This document shows positions 52,398-60,926 of a stretch of DNA of 64,000 nt, in pieces. The DNA lies in the NCBI RefSeq assembly GCF_007829885.1, contig NZ_VIWW01000001.1, positions 6,366,119-6,430,118 of the forward strand, written 5' to 3'. Position numbers and translations under genes: made by a program. Source of the DNA: Streptomyces brevispora (lineage in GTDB: Bacteria > Actinomycetota > Actinomycetes > Streptomycetales > Streptomycetaceae). The notes under the pieces were generated by a model, which saw only the letters and a list, made by a program, of their open reading frames with translations, did no database searches and was not told the origin of the DNA. How positions within the stretch are numbered: the stretch's first letter is position 1; every line of letters starts with the position of its first letter.

Positions 52398-53216
52398 TCA
52401 CACTGTCGAGGGAGCGTCGGTCAGTTTGCGGGCCGCCAGCCACTTCTTTGCGACGGCCAGCATCCGGGGAGGCAGCGTCAGCGGCGGCTTCCACGACGGC
52501 ATGAGCTTGCGTGGCTGCTTGGCGACCTGGCCGCGATGGAAGAGCACCACCTCAAGCTGGTGCAGGTGCGTGATCCAGCTCTTCGCCGGGCCCTCGTAGA
52601 ACTGTTGCGCCGACGGGTAAAAGGACGCAAACTCCGGGTCCTCGGGGAACAGACGGATGGCTTCCAGGACCTCGGCGACGTGGTCGCCAGTGATGTCGGC
52701 GACGTCGGTCAGGCCGTTGCGCAACACGATCCGGGCCACCGACCAGTGCATCGCCTGCTTCGCCGACATCCGGTTGTAGCCGAGCGCGACAGCTTCCTCG
52801 ACCAGCACCATGGTGCCCGGATCGATCCCCAGCAGGGCGGCCTGGTCGTGAACGCGCAGCTGGCCGACGGCGAACATCCACCGGTAGTCGAATGTCGCGT
52901 ACCCGTGCAGGCCCAGATAGGTCAGGTAGGTCCGGGCCCGATGGGAGGTGGGGAACGACGGGCGGTGGAAAGACTCCCCAGGCAGCCGGCCCGCCCGCTC
53001 CGCCAAGGGTTCGGCGAACCAGGCTTCCAGGTCCGGCCAGCGGGTCCGGAAGTCGCGGTAGTAGCGCAGTTTCGCGTTGAGGTACTGGCGATTGAAGCTG
53101 TCCTGGCCGCGGACGGCCGCTACGTACTGCCCCTCGGGGCAGTGCCTGGGGCGCTGACGGCGGACCGGATCCGGGGCGGCGACCAGCGCGGCGGTCGAAG
53201 CCATGACGCCCCTCAT
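52398..53216 (-). pseudogene. Tn554 TnpB-like recombinase, 3'-truncated by the IS3 element
   Basis: The remaining 268 or so codons (MRGVMASTAALVAAPD, GQDSFNRQYLNAKLRYYRDF, THLHQLEVVLFHRGQVAKQP, LPPRMLAVAKKWLAARKL) lack any tyrosine-recombinase catalytic domain, which should follow. The reading stops at a TGA supplied by the IS3 terminus. It overlaps the upstream recombinase by ATGA, as in Tn554-like tnpA-tnpB pairs. Assignment to that group is from arrangement and memory. Confidence 0.6.
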
Positions 53217-54445
53217 GAACGTCCCTCCACCGGCTTGCCCAGCGCGTCCAGGGCCCGGTGGTAGTCGGCGACGACTGCCGGATCGGAGACCTGGGTGTAA
53301 AGACGAGTGGACTCGGGCGAGGCGTGACCGAGGCGCTTTTGCAAGGTCAGTTCGCGCATGCCGCCCTCCCACATCGCGGTTGCGTGCGTATGACGCAGCG
53401 CGTGGGGCGTTACCCAGGGCTCGCGGATGCCGGCCCGGGTGCAGGCCCGGGAGAACATCCGCACCAGGCCGTCGTAGCCCAGCGCCTCCAGGCGTCTGGT
53501 TCCGCGGCCGCCGATCAGGAACACCAGCCGGGTGTCGGCGTCGTCGGGACGTTCGTTCATCACGTAGGCGCTGACCGCCGCCAGGGTCGCGGTCTCGTGC
53601 AGGTCGACGACCCGCTCGACCCGGGACTTCGACCGGACGCCCTTGGGGTGGTCGTCGCGATGCCGGACCACGACGCGCCGCCGTCCGTAGGCCAGGTCAT
53701 CCAGGTGCAGGCCGAGCACTTCGCCGGGCCGCAGCCCGCCGTGGAGCATCAGCAACACGATCGCCCGGTCCCGCAGCCCGCGAAGCTGACCGAGCAGCAA
53801 CTCAACCTGGCCGTCGTCCAGCGGACGTGGCACCCGCTGGACGGTCTTGACGCGCACGGCCCGGCGGACCGGGCGCTGACGGCTGGCCCGTCCCATAAAC
53901 GGGCGATGCCGCTCGGAGACGTACAGAAGTGCAGGGTCCGGACGCTTCTCGATGGGGTTGGCCCGCTCCAGTAGCCCGGACAAGATCGCGTACTCGTAGA
54001 ACGAGGACACTGCGGCCAGAATCCGGTTCACCGTGCTGCCCGCGAGCTTGGTCGCCGGACCGTCAGCGGCCATCGTCACCACCGACAGCGTCATCCGCCG
54101 ACGCGGGCGGCGGGACGGCACCGAGCGCAAGTACTCCAGCAACGCGATCGCGTCCGGTGGCCCGAACCGCTCCCAGCTCAGACCCCTGCTTGCGAAGAAG
54201 CGCCACAGATGCCGAAGGTCGTAGGCGTACGCGATGAGCGTGTTCGGCGAGCAGTCCCGCGCGCCGAGAAAACGCAGGAATCCGGCAACGACCTCGACCG
54301 GCGTCCCGTCCTCGTCAAGCAGCTCGACCAGGGTCGAGCCGTCCTCCTGCAGCCGCTGTTGTACCCGCACAGACACTCCCTGAGCCGTCGCACCCGACAG
54401 CCCGGACGGCCGCCCCCGACCCTCAACGAGGGGCAAGGTGTCCAT
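53213..54445 (-). CDS. Tyrosine recombinase, Tn554 TnpA-like
   Basis: A 410-aa protein. The N-terminal SAM-like domain has VVAGFLRFLGARDCSPNTLI and AYAYDLRHLWRFFASRG. The catalytic domain shows the R-H-R-Y set: Arg in MLHGGLRPGEVLGLH, HxxR in TPHALRHTHATAM, LTLQKRLGHASPESTRLYTQ with the nucleophile Tyr. The ATG at 54445 is the first codon after the junction with a Tn3 fragment. Its stop overlaps the start of the truncated TnpB-like gene. It looks catalytically complete. Confidence 0.8.
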   Translation of the reverse strand: MDTLPLVEGRGRPSGLSGATAQGVSVRVQQRLQEDGSTLVELLDEDGTPVEVVAGFLRFLGARDCSPNTLIAYAYDLRHLWRFFASRGLSWERFGPPDAIALLEYLRSVPSRRPRRRMTLSVVTMAADGPATKLAGSTVNRILAAVSSFYEYAILSGLLERANPIEKRPDPALLYVSERHRPFMGRASRQRPVRRAVRVKTVQRVPRPLDDGQVELLLGQLRGLRDRAIVLLMLHGGLRPGEVLGLHLDDLAYGRRRVVVRHRDDHPKGVRSKSRVERVVDLHETATLAAVSAYVMNERPDDADTRLVFLIGGRGTRRLEALGYDGLVRMFSRACTRAGIREPWVTPHALRHTHATAMWEGGMRELTLQKRLGHASPESTRLYTQVSDPAVVADYHRALDALGKPVEGRS

Positions 54446-54465
54446 GTAACTAAATAGCTCGCGTT

Positions 54466-55438
54466 GTCGGTGGCCACCATCTCCGGCTTCACGCCGCCGT
54501 CCAGGTTCAGCAGCGCGTCCAGGATGTGCAGGGAGTCGCGCGGGGTGCCGGGGACGACCATCTGCCCCGATACCGGCGACCTGGTCGTTGACGGCGTTGA
54601 GCCAGGTGATGCCGCGCTTGAAGCCGAAGTACTTCGGGGAGGGCGCCGCGCTGATCGTGCGGACGGGTACGACGAACCGCAGTCCGTCGACCGAGGCCAG
54701 CAGGCCGTCGCCCCAGAACTGCACGATCGGCACCTCGGACTGGGCCTCGATGAGCTTCGCGTTCGCCGCTGCGATCGTGTCGGCGCGCAAGTAGAACTGG
54801 TCGACGTGGACCAGGCGGGAGCGGGTCAGGGCCTCGTGGCCGGGGTTGGTGACCGGGGTCATGCCGATGTTGCACGCCTCGCTCACCAGCAGCGCGACCA
54901 CAGAGGTGGTCAGGTCCTTCATGCGGGTGGTGCCGTCGCCCAGGTGCACGAAGGCGTCGAGGAACCCGGTCCAGGAGTGGACCTCGAACAAGAGGTCCGG
55001 CAGATCGATCTTCGGGAGCATCTTCTCGACCCGCTTGCGCAGCCAGGTCAGCGACTTCGGCTCGCCCAGCGCGCCGAGCTTCTCCACGTTCAGCTTCACC
55101 CGCCCGTTCGGCTGAACGTCGAGCGACACCTTCGCGTCCTTGCCCGCCGACTGAAGGCGCTCGGCCATCTGCTTCCAGCCCGCGTCCAGGGCCCGCACCA
55201 GCTCCGCCAGGTGCTCGGTGACGGGCATGTCCAGACTCAGCCCGGCCAGCACGTCCTCGCACACCGCGTCCCACGCCGCGCCGTCCAGGAGCCGGGCGCG
55301 CGGGTCCGACCACCGGTGGGAGGGGGAGGCGAACACGTTGCGGTTGTTCAGCGCCCGGTGCAGCTGCTCCAGCACGCACACCACGTACGCGTCCCGGTCC
55401 ACCGACCCCTGCGGCAGACCGGCGTTCGCGTACATCGC
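54466..55438 (-). pseudogene. Tn3-family transposase, internal fragment with frameshift
   Basis: The minus strand reads GSVDRDAYVVCVLEQLHRAL, PVTEHLAELVRALDAGWKQM, DGLRFVVPVRTISAAPSPKY, FGFKRGITWLNAVNDQVAGI, then (after a shift near 54565) MVVPGTPRDSLHILDALLNL and EMVATDNAS, which is part of the DDE core of Tn3 transposases. Both the N-terminal 400 or so residues and the C-terminal part are missing. The fragment is bounded by the TnpA-like gene on one side and a recombinase tail on the other. Confidence 0.82.
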
Positions 55439-55440
55439 CC

Positions 55441-55690
55441 TGGCTCTTCCCCGGAGGCCAGCCCGGCCGCCCCATCAGCGCCCGGGCCATGGGCGAACGT
55501 CTCCGCAAACTCGGCATCCGGCTCGCACAGACCCGCTCGACCGCGCTGTTCCAGCTCGCCACCGAGCTACCCGCAGCCGTGCTCGCCCGCACCCCAGGCA
55601 TCGACATCACCGTCGCCGTCAAATGGCAACGAGCCGCCGCCGGAGACTGGGCCGCCTACGCAGCCGAAGTCAGCCGTCGGAACGCGAAAG
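55441..55690 (+). pseudogene. C-terminal tail of a TnpC-like recombinase
   Basis: WLFPGGQPGRPISARAMGER, LRKLGIRLAQTRSTALFQLA, TELPAAVLARTPGIDITVAV and KWQRAAAGDWAAYAAEVSRR align in pattern with the C-terminus of the recombinase at 56756-58285 (WLFPGRRAGQPF... MPAPVVADALGYHD). Everything upstream is gone. There is no stop; the frame continues into the GNAT gene. Confidence 0.65.
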
Positions 55691-55704
55691 CCCGACTCAT
55701 ACCG

Positions 55705-56283
55705 ATGTCCGATCCCGCTGACATGCTGCTTCTCATGACAACGCACGAAAGCATGCCCGACCTCGCCCAGGTCACCGACGCCCACGAGGTCACGCCCGAA
55801 CTCCGACGCCAGCTGATCGACTGCTGGATCGCGGTATCCAACTCGGGCGGAGCCGCAGGATTCCCTTTCCCACCCGTCCAAGACAACGACGTCGCGCCAG
55901 TCACGGACAAGCTCCTCGGACGTCTCGACCCACAACACAGCCGACTCGTCACCGCCAGACTTGACGACGTTCTTGCCGGCTGGGTCGTCCTGAATCGCGA
56001 CCCCTACCGACTCATCGGACACTGGGGCACGGTCAACCACCTTCAGACCCACCCCGAATACCGCGGACGCGGCGTCGGCTCCGCCCTCATGCGCGAGCTG
56101 CGAAAGATAGCCCGCGGCGAACTGGGGCTCGAACAGCTCCATCTCGCTGCCCGGGGAAAAGAGGGGCTGGAGGACTTCTACCGCCGACTCGGATGGCGTG
56201 AGGTCGGTCGCTGGCCCGGAGCCCTCCGCCTCGCGCCGGACGACACCCGGGACGAGGTCCTGATGCTCCTCGATCCCCTCTGA
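55705..56283 (+). CDS. GNAT N-acetyltransferase
   Basis: The GNAT domain is clear: LVTARLDDVLAGWVVLNRDP, HLQTHPEYRGRGVGSALMRELR (acetyl-CoA loop R-G-x-G-x-G/S-A), FYRRLGWREVGRWPGAL. From MSDPADMLLL it is 192 aa. The same frame is open upstream through the recombinase tail to 55489 or beyond, so a fused product is possible. The ATG at 55705 has no good ribosome site. The substrate is unknown; MSMEG-type aminoglycoside or toxin-acetylating roles cannot be judged. Confidence 0.7.
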   Translation: MSDPADMLLLMTTHESMPDLAQVTDAHEVTPELRRQLIDCWIAVSNSGGAAGFPFPPVQDNDVAPVTDKLLGRLDPQHSRLVTARLDDVLAGWVVLNRDPYRLIGHWGTVNHLQTHPEYRGRGVGSALMRELRKIARGELGLEQLHLAARGKEGLEDFYRRLGWREVGRWPGALRLAPDDTRDEVLMLLDPL

Positions 56284-56335
56284 GCGCGGGGGTATTCCGG
56301 GAGTTCCAATACCCGACTCCACCATTAATTATGCG

Positions 56336-56427
56336 TGTCCTCGGACTTCCGCACCCGCACCCTGCGCCGACACCTGGACGACACCATCGCCGCGGCCCTT
56401 CAGGCCCGGAACGGGAGGAAGGCATGA
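56336..56427 (+). pseudogene. C-terminal tail of a TnpB-like recombinase
   Basis: SSDFRTRTLRRHLDDTIAAA then LQARNGRKA ends in a TGA that overlaps the ATG of the next gene (ATGA). This is the junction style of the tnpB-regulator pair in Tn554-like sets, and the rest of the gene is missing. Confidence 0.5.
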
Positions 56428-56759
56428 AGCGCAAAGTCGGCTACACCTGGCGGCTGCGCGAGGTCATGGCCAAGCACCAGATCTTCACCGCCACCGAACT
56501 GGTCCCGCTGCTGCGGGATCGCGGGATCGACCTGTCCGCCTCGCAGGTCCACCGTCTGGTCTCCGGGACCCCGGAACGGCTGTCGTTGCAGGTCATGGCC
56601 GCGCTCTGCGACATCCTCTCCTGCACCCCAGCCGACCTGGTGGCCACCAGCGCCGAGAACGCGGGGGTCCGCAAGACCGCCACCGGCGACCTCCCGGCTC
56701 TGTCCGCGAACGTCGCCAAGCTGCGGCCTCGCGCGGCCCGCATCCTGCCCGACGCATGA
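56424..56759 (+). CDS. XRE-type helix-turn-helix protein of a recombinase set
   Basis: A 111-aa protein with an HTH (MAKHQIFTATELVPLLRDRG, IDLSASQVHRLVSGTPERLS, LQVMAALCDILSCTPADLV) of the Cro/C1 type. It overlaps the recombinase tail upstream and the TnpC-like gene downstream, each by ATGA, so it is part of a transcriptional unit with them. It may regulate or assist recombination. Confidence 0.75.
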   Translation: MKRKVGYTWRLREVMAKHQIFTATELVPLLRDRGIDLSASQVHRLVSGTPERLSLQVMAALCDILSCTPADLVATSAENAGVRKTATGDLPALSANVAKLRPRAARILPDA

Positions 56760-58285
56760 GCCGGACCTACGCCACCGACGAGCAGTACGAACGCTGGTTC
56801 CTGGCCGAGTGCTGCCGCTGCGGACGCCGCAAGCACAAGGCCGGCCACTGGCCCGACGGATACATCTGCCGGACCTGCTCTGACCGAGCGGTGCGGACAC
56901 GGGGCATTTGCCCAGGATGCGGCCAGGACCGGGCGCTTCCCGGTCGCCGCCCCGCCGACGGCGCCTCCATCTGCACGACCTGCGCCGATTTCTCCCAGAC
57001 CTTCGACTGTGCACGCTGCGGCTTCGAAGGGAGACTCCTGGGCGGGCGGCTCTGCGAACGCTGCACGCTCACCGACCGGCTCACCGCCCTCCTGGACGAC
57101 GGCACCGGCCGTGTCCGTCCCGAACTGACCCCGCTGTTCGACCTGTTGGTGGCGATGGACAAGCCCAGCAGCGGGCTGGCCTGGCTGGCCCTGCGCCACG
57201 ATCAGCCGGGAAACGCCTCTGAGCGACTGCGGCAGCTCGGCCTCGGGCAGATACCGCTGACCCACGACGCCTTCCATGAGCTCCAGCCATGGCGGTCAGC
57301 CGCTCACCTGGAAGAACTCCTGATGACAAGCGGAGTCCTGCCCGCCGTCGACAAGTACATCTGCTCCTTCCAGCGCTGGCTGCCCGGCCATCTGGCCGAC
57401 ATCACCGACCCCGAACACGCGAAGACGATCAAACTCTTCGCGACCTGGCGTGTCCTTCCCCGACTGCGGGCACGAGCCGACCGGAGCCACATCACACCCA
57501 GCATCCGCCGCTTCGCCGCCGAGCAGATCAAGTACGCGACAGCCTTCCTGCAATGGCTCGGCGAGCGGAACACCCCGCTCACCTCCTGCAGCCAGATCGA
57601 CGTCGACGCCTGGTGGGCCGAGAACAACGAGCACAGCCGCAACTGTTTGAGGTCCTTCCTCAACTGGGCCATGCAGAGCCGCCATTGCCGACGCTCCCTC
57701 TCCATACCCGCGATGAAGGCCACCCGACGAGCTGCGCTGAGCGAGGACGAACGCCTGGACACCCTCGGCCGGCTGCTGACCGACCCGGACATACCGAAGA
57801 ACCTCCGCGTGGCCGGCGTCATCGTGCTCCTCTACGCACAGCCCCTCACCCGGATCGTCCGGCTCACCGTCGACGACGTGGTCCACGACGGAGAAGCAGT
57901 ACTGCTCCGACTCGGGGAACCGGCCTCACCCATCCCCGAGCCAGCCGCTTCCCTGCTGCTGGACTACATCGCCGACCGCGACCACATGAACACCGCCACC
58001 AACCAGGCATCCCCCTGGCTGTTCCCCGGACGCCGGGCGGGCCAGCCCTTCCGCCCCGACCACCTGTCCGCACTCCTCAACGAGATCGGCGTCCCGGTGG
58101 CCGCCGCCATCCGACAACAACTCCTTGAGATGCCCGCTCCCGTCGTCGCGGACGCTCTCGGATACCACGACAAGACCACCAGCCGCCTCGTTAGAGAAAC
58201 CGGCGGGACCTGGAGCCGGTACGCCCCTGGGGATCACACACGGTCACCATCTGGCTGGGCTCCCCGGGGATTCGGCAACAGCTGA
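56756..58285 (+). CDS. TnpC-like recombinase with N-terminal zinc ribbons
   Basis: A 509-aa protein. The N-terminal 110 residues hold at least four CxxC pairs (CCRCGRR, CRTCSD, CPGCGQD, CTTCAD, CARCGFE, CERCTL), so several zinc ribbons. The C-terminal 250 residues resemble a divergent tyrosine-recombinase catalytic region (VAGVIVLLYAQPLTRIVRLT, SPWLFPGRRAGQPFRPDHLS, VVADALGYHDKTTSRLVRET) without a complete R-H-R-Y set. That fits the third member of Tn554-like sets. Intact. Confidence 0.68.
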   Translation: MSRTYATDEQYERWFLAECCRCGRRKHKAGHWPDGYICRTCSDRAVRTRGICPGCGQDRALPGRRPADGASICTTCADFSQTFDCARCGFEGRLLGGRLCERCTLTDRLTALLDDGTGRVRPELTPLFDLLVAMDKPSSGLAWLALRHDQPGNASERLRQLGLGQIPLTHDAFHELQPWRSAAHLEELLMTSGVLPAVDKYICSFQRWLPGHLADITDPEHAKTIKLFATWRVLPRLRARADRSHITPSIRRFAAEQIKYATAFLQWLGERNTPLTSCSQIDVDAWWAENNEHSRNCLRSFLNWAMQSRHCRRSLSIPAMKATRRAALSEDERLDTLGRLLTDPDIPKNLRVAGVIVLLYAQPLTRIVRLTVDDVVHDGEAVLLRLGEPASPIPEPAASLLLDYIADRDHMNTATNQASPWLFPGRRAGQPFRPDHLSALLNEIGVPVAAAIRQQLLEMPAPVVADALGYHDKTTSRLVRETGGTWSRYAPGDHTRSPSGWAPRGFGNS

Positions 58286-58394
58286 AAACGAGCCGACCAC
58301 AATCAGACACAAGTCAAGGCAGCCGTTGACCGGACGCACCCTCGGTTGCACAAAACCGCTCGCGGTCGGCAGCCACCGGCGCGATGCTGTCACG

Positions 58395-59090
58395 ATGCCT
58401 GCAGAGACCGCTTACCACGACGAAGTCGGCGACTACTTCGCAAAGAACGCCGACACCAGCCCCTACAACGCACACACCGACCGGCCGGCGATGCTCGCGC
58501 TAGCGGGGGATGTTGCCGGGCTGAAGATTCTCGATGTCGGCTGCGGGGCCGGGCACTACGCGGCCGAACTCCTGGCGGGTGGTGCCGAGGTAGTCGGAAT
58601 CGACGGCAGCGCCACTCTGCTGAGTCACGCGCGGGAGCGATTGGGCGACCGGGCCGAACTGCGCATGCACGACGCGGAGAAGCCGCTGGACTTCATCGGC
58701 GACGCGTCGTTCGACGGAGTCGTATGCGCATTGATGCTCCACCACATCGCCGATCGGCCGCGTCTCCTCAGCGACCTACGACGCGTCCTGCGTCCCGGAG
58801 GGTGGCTGCTGGTCTCGACGACCCACCCGACGGCTGACTGGCGGAAATTCGGTGGCTCGTACTACGCCGAGGACTGGGTTGACCTCCCGCTCGCCGGGGG
58901 GCCGTTGGCAGTCCACTACCAGCGCATGCCGCTGGAAACGTTCCTGAACGAGCTGCTGGCCGCCGGATTCATGCTTGAAAGACTCATCGAGCCTCGCCCG
59001 ACGCCCGGCCTGCGAGAACTCGACGAAACGGCCTACAACAAGCTTCACCAGGCTCCGTGCTTCCTTGCTGTCAGGCTCCTGCGGCCCTGA
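58395..59090 (+). CDS. Class I SAM-dependent methyltransferase
   Basis: A 231-aa methyltransferase: SAM loop KILDVGCGAGHYAAELLAGG, motif II VVGIDGSATLLSHARERLG, motif IV FDGVVCALMLHHIADRPRLL, and LRRVLRPGGWLLVSTTHPTA. The substrate is unknown. The ATG at 58395 is chosen because the SAM fold begins 50 residues later. The frame is open 90 codons upstream into the recombinase gene, with no family similarity. Confidence 0.83.
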   Translation: MPAETAYHDEVGDYFAKNADTSPYNAHTDRPAMLALAGDVAGLKILDVGCGAGHYAAELLAGGAEVVGIDGSATLLSHARERLGDRAELRMHDAEKPLDFIGDASFDGVVCALMLHHIADRPRLLSDLRRVLRPGGWLLVSTTHPTADWRKFGGSYYAEDWVDLPLAGGPLAVHYQRMPLETFLNELLAAGFMLERLIEPRPTPGLRELDETAYNKLHQAPCFLAVRLLRP

Positions 59091-59235
59091 CAGCACGCAA
59101 TCCCTGCCTCCCGGCGAACGCGCACAGTCACTGCCCCGTCTCCCAAGCGCCAGAACTGGCGACACTTGAATACGCGAGCCCACCAGTACCGAAGCCGGAG
59201 GACGCGCCTGGTCTGATGACGAAGCCGAGACTCAC

Positions 59236-59430
59236 CGGAACACCCCCGCGTCGGCGGGGAGGACGGACCTGAAGAAGCCGCCCACCCCCCGGGCGGCGGA
59301 ACACCCCCGCGTCGGCGGGGAGGACCGTCCTGGCCGCCGAAGCCGGACCAGCTGGAGCGTCCTCCCCGCCGACGCGGGGGTGTTCCGTCCACGCCGTGAC
59401 GGTCGGACGGCTTGAACGAGTCCTCCCCGC
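59236..59430. CRISPR. Orphan four-repeat CRISPR array with an orientation switch
   Basis: 29-base repeats begin at 59236 and 59297 in one orientation (core ACACCCCCGCGTCGGCGGGG). A perfect reverse-complement copy lies at 59359-59387, and an 11-base truncated copy in that orientation starts at 59420 (GTCCTCCCCGC). Spacers are 59265-59296, 59326-59358 and 59388-59419. The period stays at about 61 bases across the switch. The 29/32 geometry and repeat sequence are those of type I-E arrays in streptomycetes. No cas gene is in the window. Confidence 0.85.
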
Positions 59431-59558
59431 ACGCCCACATCGGCGTCTACGCCCACGTACGCCTCCGCCTCCAACGCCACGCCATCGACGCCCTCGGAGA
59501 CGCCCTCAACCCCACCGACACCGCCGACGACCCACCCGCCGCAGACGTCCTCCGCTGA
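59430..59558 (+). pseudogene. C-terminal tail of a phage-type integrase
   Basis: HAHIGVYAHVRLRLQRHAID then ALGDALNPTDTADDPPAADV LR with a stop at 59556. This resembles the end of pSAM2-like integrases (nucleophile Tyr in VYAHV). It directly abuts the truncated fourth CRISPR repeat. Confidence 0.5.
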
Positions 59559-59591
59559 CGTTGCCGTCAGCGCTGCCGTCACACACCACGA

Positions 59592-59624
59592 AAGCCCCAC
59601 CAAAAACAAGCCTTGGTGGGGCTT
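59592..59624 (+). terminator. Hairpin after the integrase tail
   Basis: AAGCCCCACCAA and TTGGTGGGGCTT form a 12-bp stem with a 9-base loop. Confidence 0.75.
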
Positions 59625-59749
59625 CTGACCGTTCTTAGAAGCTGTTGTCTTTCCGGGTGTGATTGGCGTGTTTCCGCTGGTTGCGGATAGGTGCGTAAGA
59701 CCCGTGGGAGTAGTGGCCTGTCAGGTCGTCGTTCCCCGGGAGGTCTCGA

Positions 59750-60286
59750 ATGCCGTCAGTCGTTGGACTACTGGAACAGCACGAGCTTGTTGCTCGGCGT
59801 CGGGTCGATGGCCTGCGTGAGGAGGCCGACCGTATTCAGGCCGAGTTGGCCGCGGCCGAGGAGGAATGGCAGGAGTGGGTGATCGCCCGGCGGCGGGTCG
59901 ATACGGTTCTGGCTCCGGACAGCGCCGCTGACGCCGGCCCCCGAGCCGCCGCCGGGCCTCGGGAGGCGGACAGGCAGCTGGCGTCCCGTGATGCGGCCAA
60001 CCCGAAATCGCAGGTGCCGGTGTGGCGTGAGGAGGTCGCCTCTTCGGTGCTGTCGGTCGACTACCAGCGCATCCTTCAAGCCGTCGCGGACCGTGTCCGT
60101 CTCGGCCAGGGGCCGCTGACCTGCCAGGAAATGGCCGCAGTGTTCGGCATGGACGTGGTGTTGGCGCGGGTGGAGGCATTGCGGTCGAAGGCGAAACGCC
60201 TGGTCGCCCGAGGCTGGCTGGCCGAGCCCGCACCCGGCCGGTTCACCCTCGGCCCCGGTGTGGCCGGGCCAGGCGACGGGTCATGA
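59750..60286 (+). CDS. IS-associated coiled-coil/winged-helix protein, copy A
   Basis: A 178-aa protein starting MPSVVGLLEQHELVARRRVD. Residues of about 5-50 are a predicted coiled coil (REEADRIQAELAAAEEEWQE), then an Ala/Pro-rich linker, then a winged-helix-like domain (SVDYQRILQAVADRVRLGQG, LTCQEMAAVFGMDVVLARVE, RSKAKRLVARGWLAEPAPGR). Its 3' end overlaps a convergent IS5-family transposase by 44 bases. A related protein with the same arrangement lies at 62985-63560. It is likely an accessory of the IS5-type element, perhaps DNA-binding. Confidence 0.65.
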   Translation: MPSVVGLLEQHELVARRRVDGLREEADRIQAELAAAEEEWQEWVIARRRVDTVLAPDSAADAGPRAAAGPREADRQLASRDAANPKSQVPVWREEVASSVLSVDYQRILQAVADRVRLGQGPLTCQEMAAVFGMDVVLARVEALRSKAKRLVARGWLAEPAPGRFTLGPGVAGPGDGS

Positions 60287-60926
60287 GGGCGGCCATCGAC
60301 CAGTAGATCATCGCCTCGGAACCGGCGATACGACGCTCGAAGTCGCGGGCCAGACGGCGGCTTCGCATCAGGTGCGCGAAGAGACGCTCGACGATCCACC
60401 GCTTGGGCAGCACCACGAATCCCTTCATGTTGTCGCTGCGCTTGACGATCGCCAGGACCAGGGCGAACGCGGCCAGGCAGTGCTCGATCAGACTGCCGGT
60501 GTAGCCGCCGTCGGCCCAGACCAGGGCCAGGCGATGGTGAGCGGCAGCCACCTGTTCCAGCAGGATGTGGGCAGCGGCGCGATCGCCCACATCCGCAGCG
60601 GTGACCATCACGCCCAGCAGCAGGCCGAGGGTGTCGACCACGACGTGCCGCTTGCGTCCGTTGACCAGCTTGCCGCCGTCGAAGCCACGGCTGCCGGCGC
60701 CGACCACGGCATCCGCGTTGACCGACTGCGAATCAATCACCCCAGCCGTCGGCAGGGCATCGCGCCCTGCCCTCTCGCGGACCTGCCCGCGCAGCCGGTC
60801 ATGGAACTCCCGGACCAGGTCGTGGTCGCGCCAGCGGCGGAAGAACGCATAGACCCGGTCCCACGGCGGGAAGTCGGCCGGCATCGCCCGCCACTTGATG
60901 CCGTTATCCCAATGCCGTTGCTTGAG
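60243..60926 (-). pseudogene. IS5-family transposase, 5'-truncated (copy A)
   Basis: Reads LKQRHWDNGIKWRAMPADFP, VIDSQSVNADAVVGAGSRGF (first Asp), LALVWADGGYTGSLIEHCLA (second Asp), and KRWIVERLFAHLMRSRRLAR (Glu), so the catalytic domain is present. The N-terminal domain is missing: the frame begins abruptly at the boundary of the IS4-family element (60927). Confidence 0.85.

Larger units (their letters stand above)
47903..52400 (-). mobile_element. IS3-family element interrupted by two other insertion sequences
   Basis: The termini are TGAGGTTCCCCCG at 47903 (reading inward) and its complement ending at 52400. Read on the minus strand, orfA (52331-52023) and orfB are colinear with the truncated copy at 34391, but orfB is split into three pieces (52026-51355, 50010-49901, 48077-47934) by an IS110-family and an IS1182-family element. 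The element lies at the 3' end of a recombinase gene. No flanking target duplication was seen (TTG left, CAC right). Confidence 0.9.

Noticed and set aside
55489..55704. Taking the long GNAT frame from 55489 as an ordinary gene start
   Set aside because: The first 65 codons match the end of a TnpC-like recombinase and begin mid-protein (WLFPGG upstream of the ATG), so I annotate the GNAT part separately and the upstream part as a fragment.
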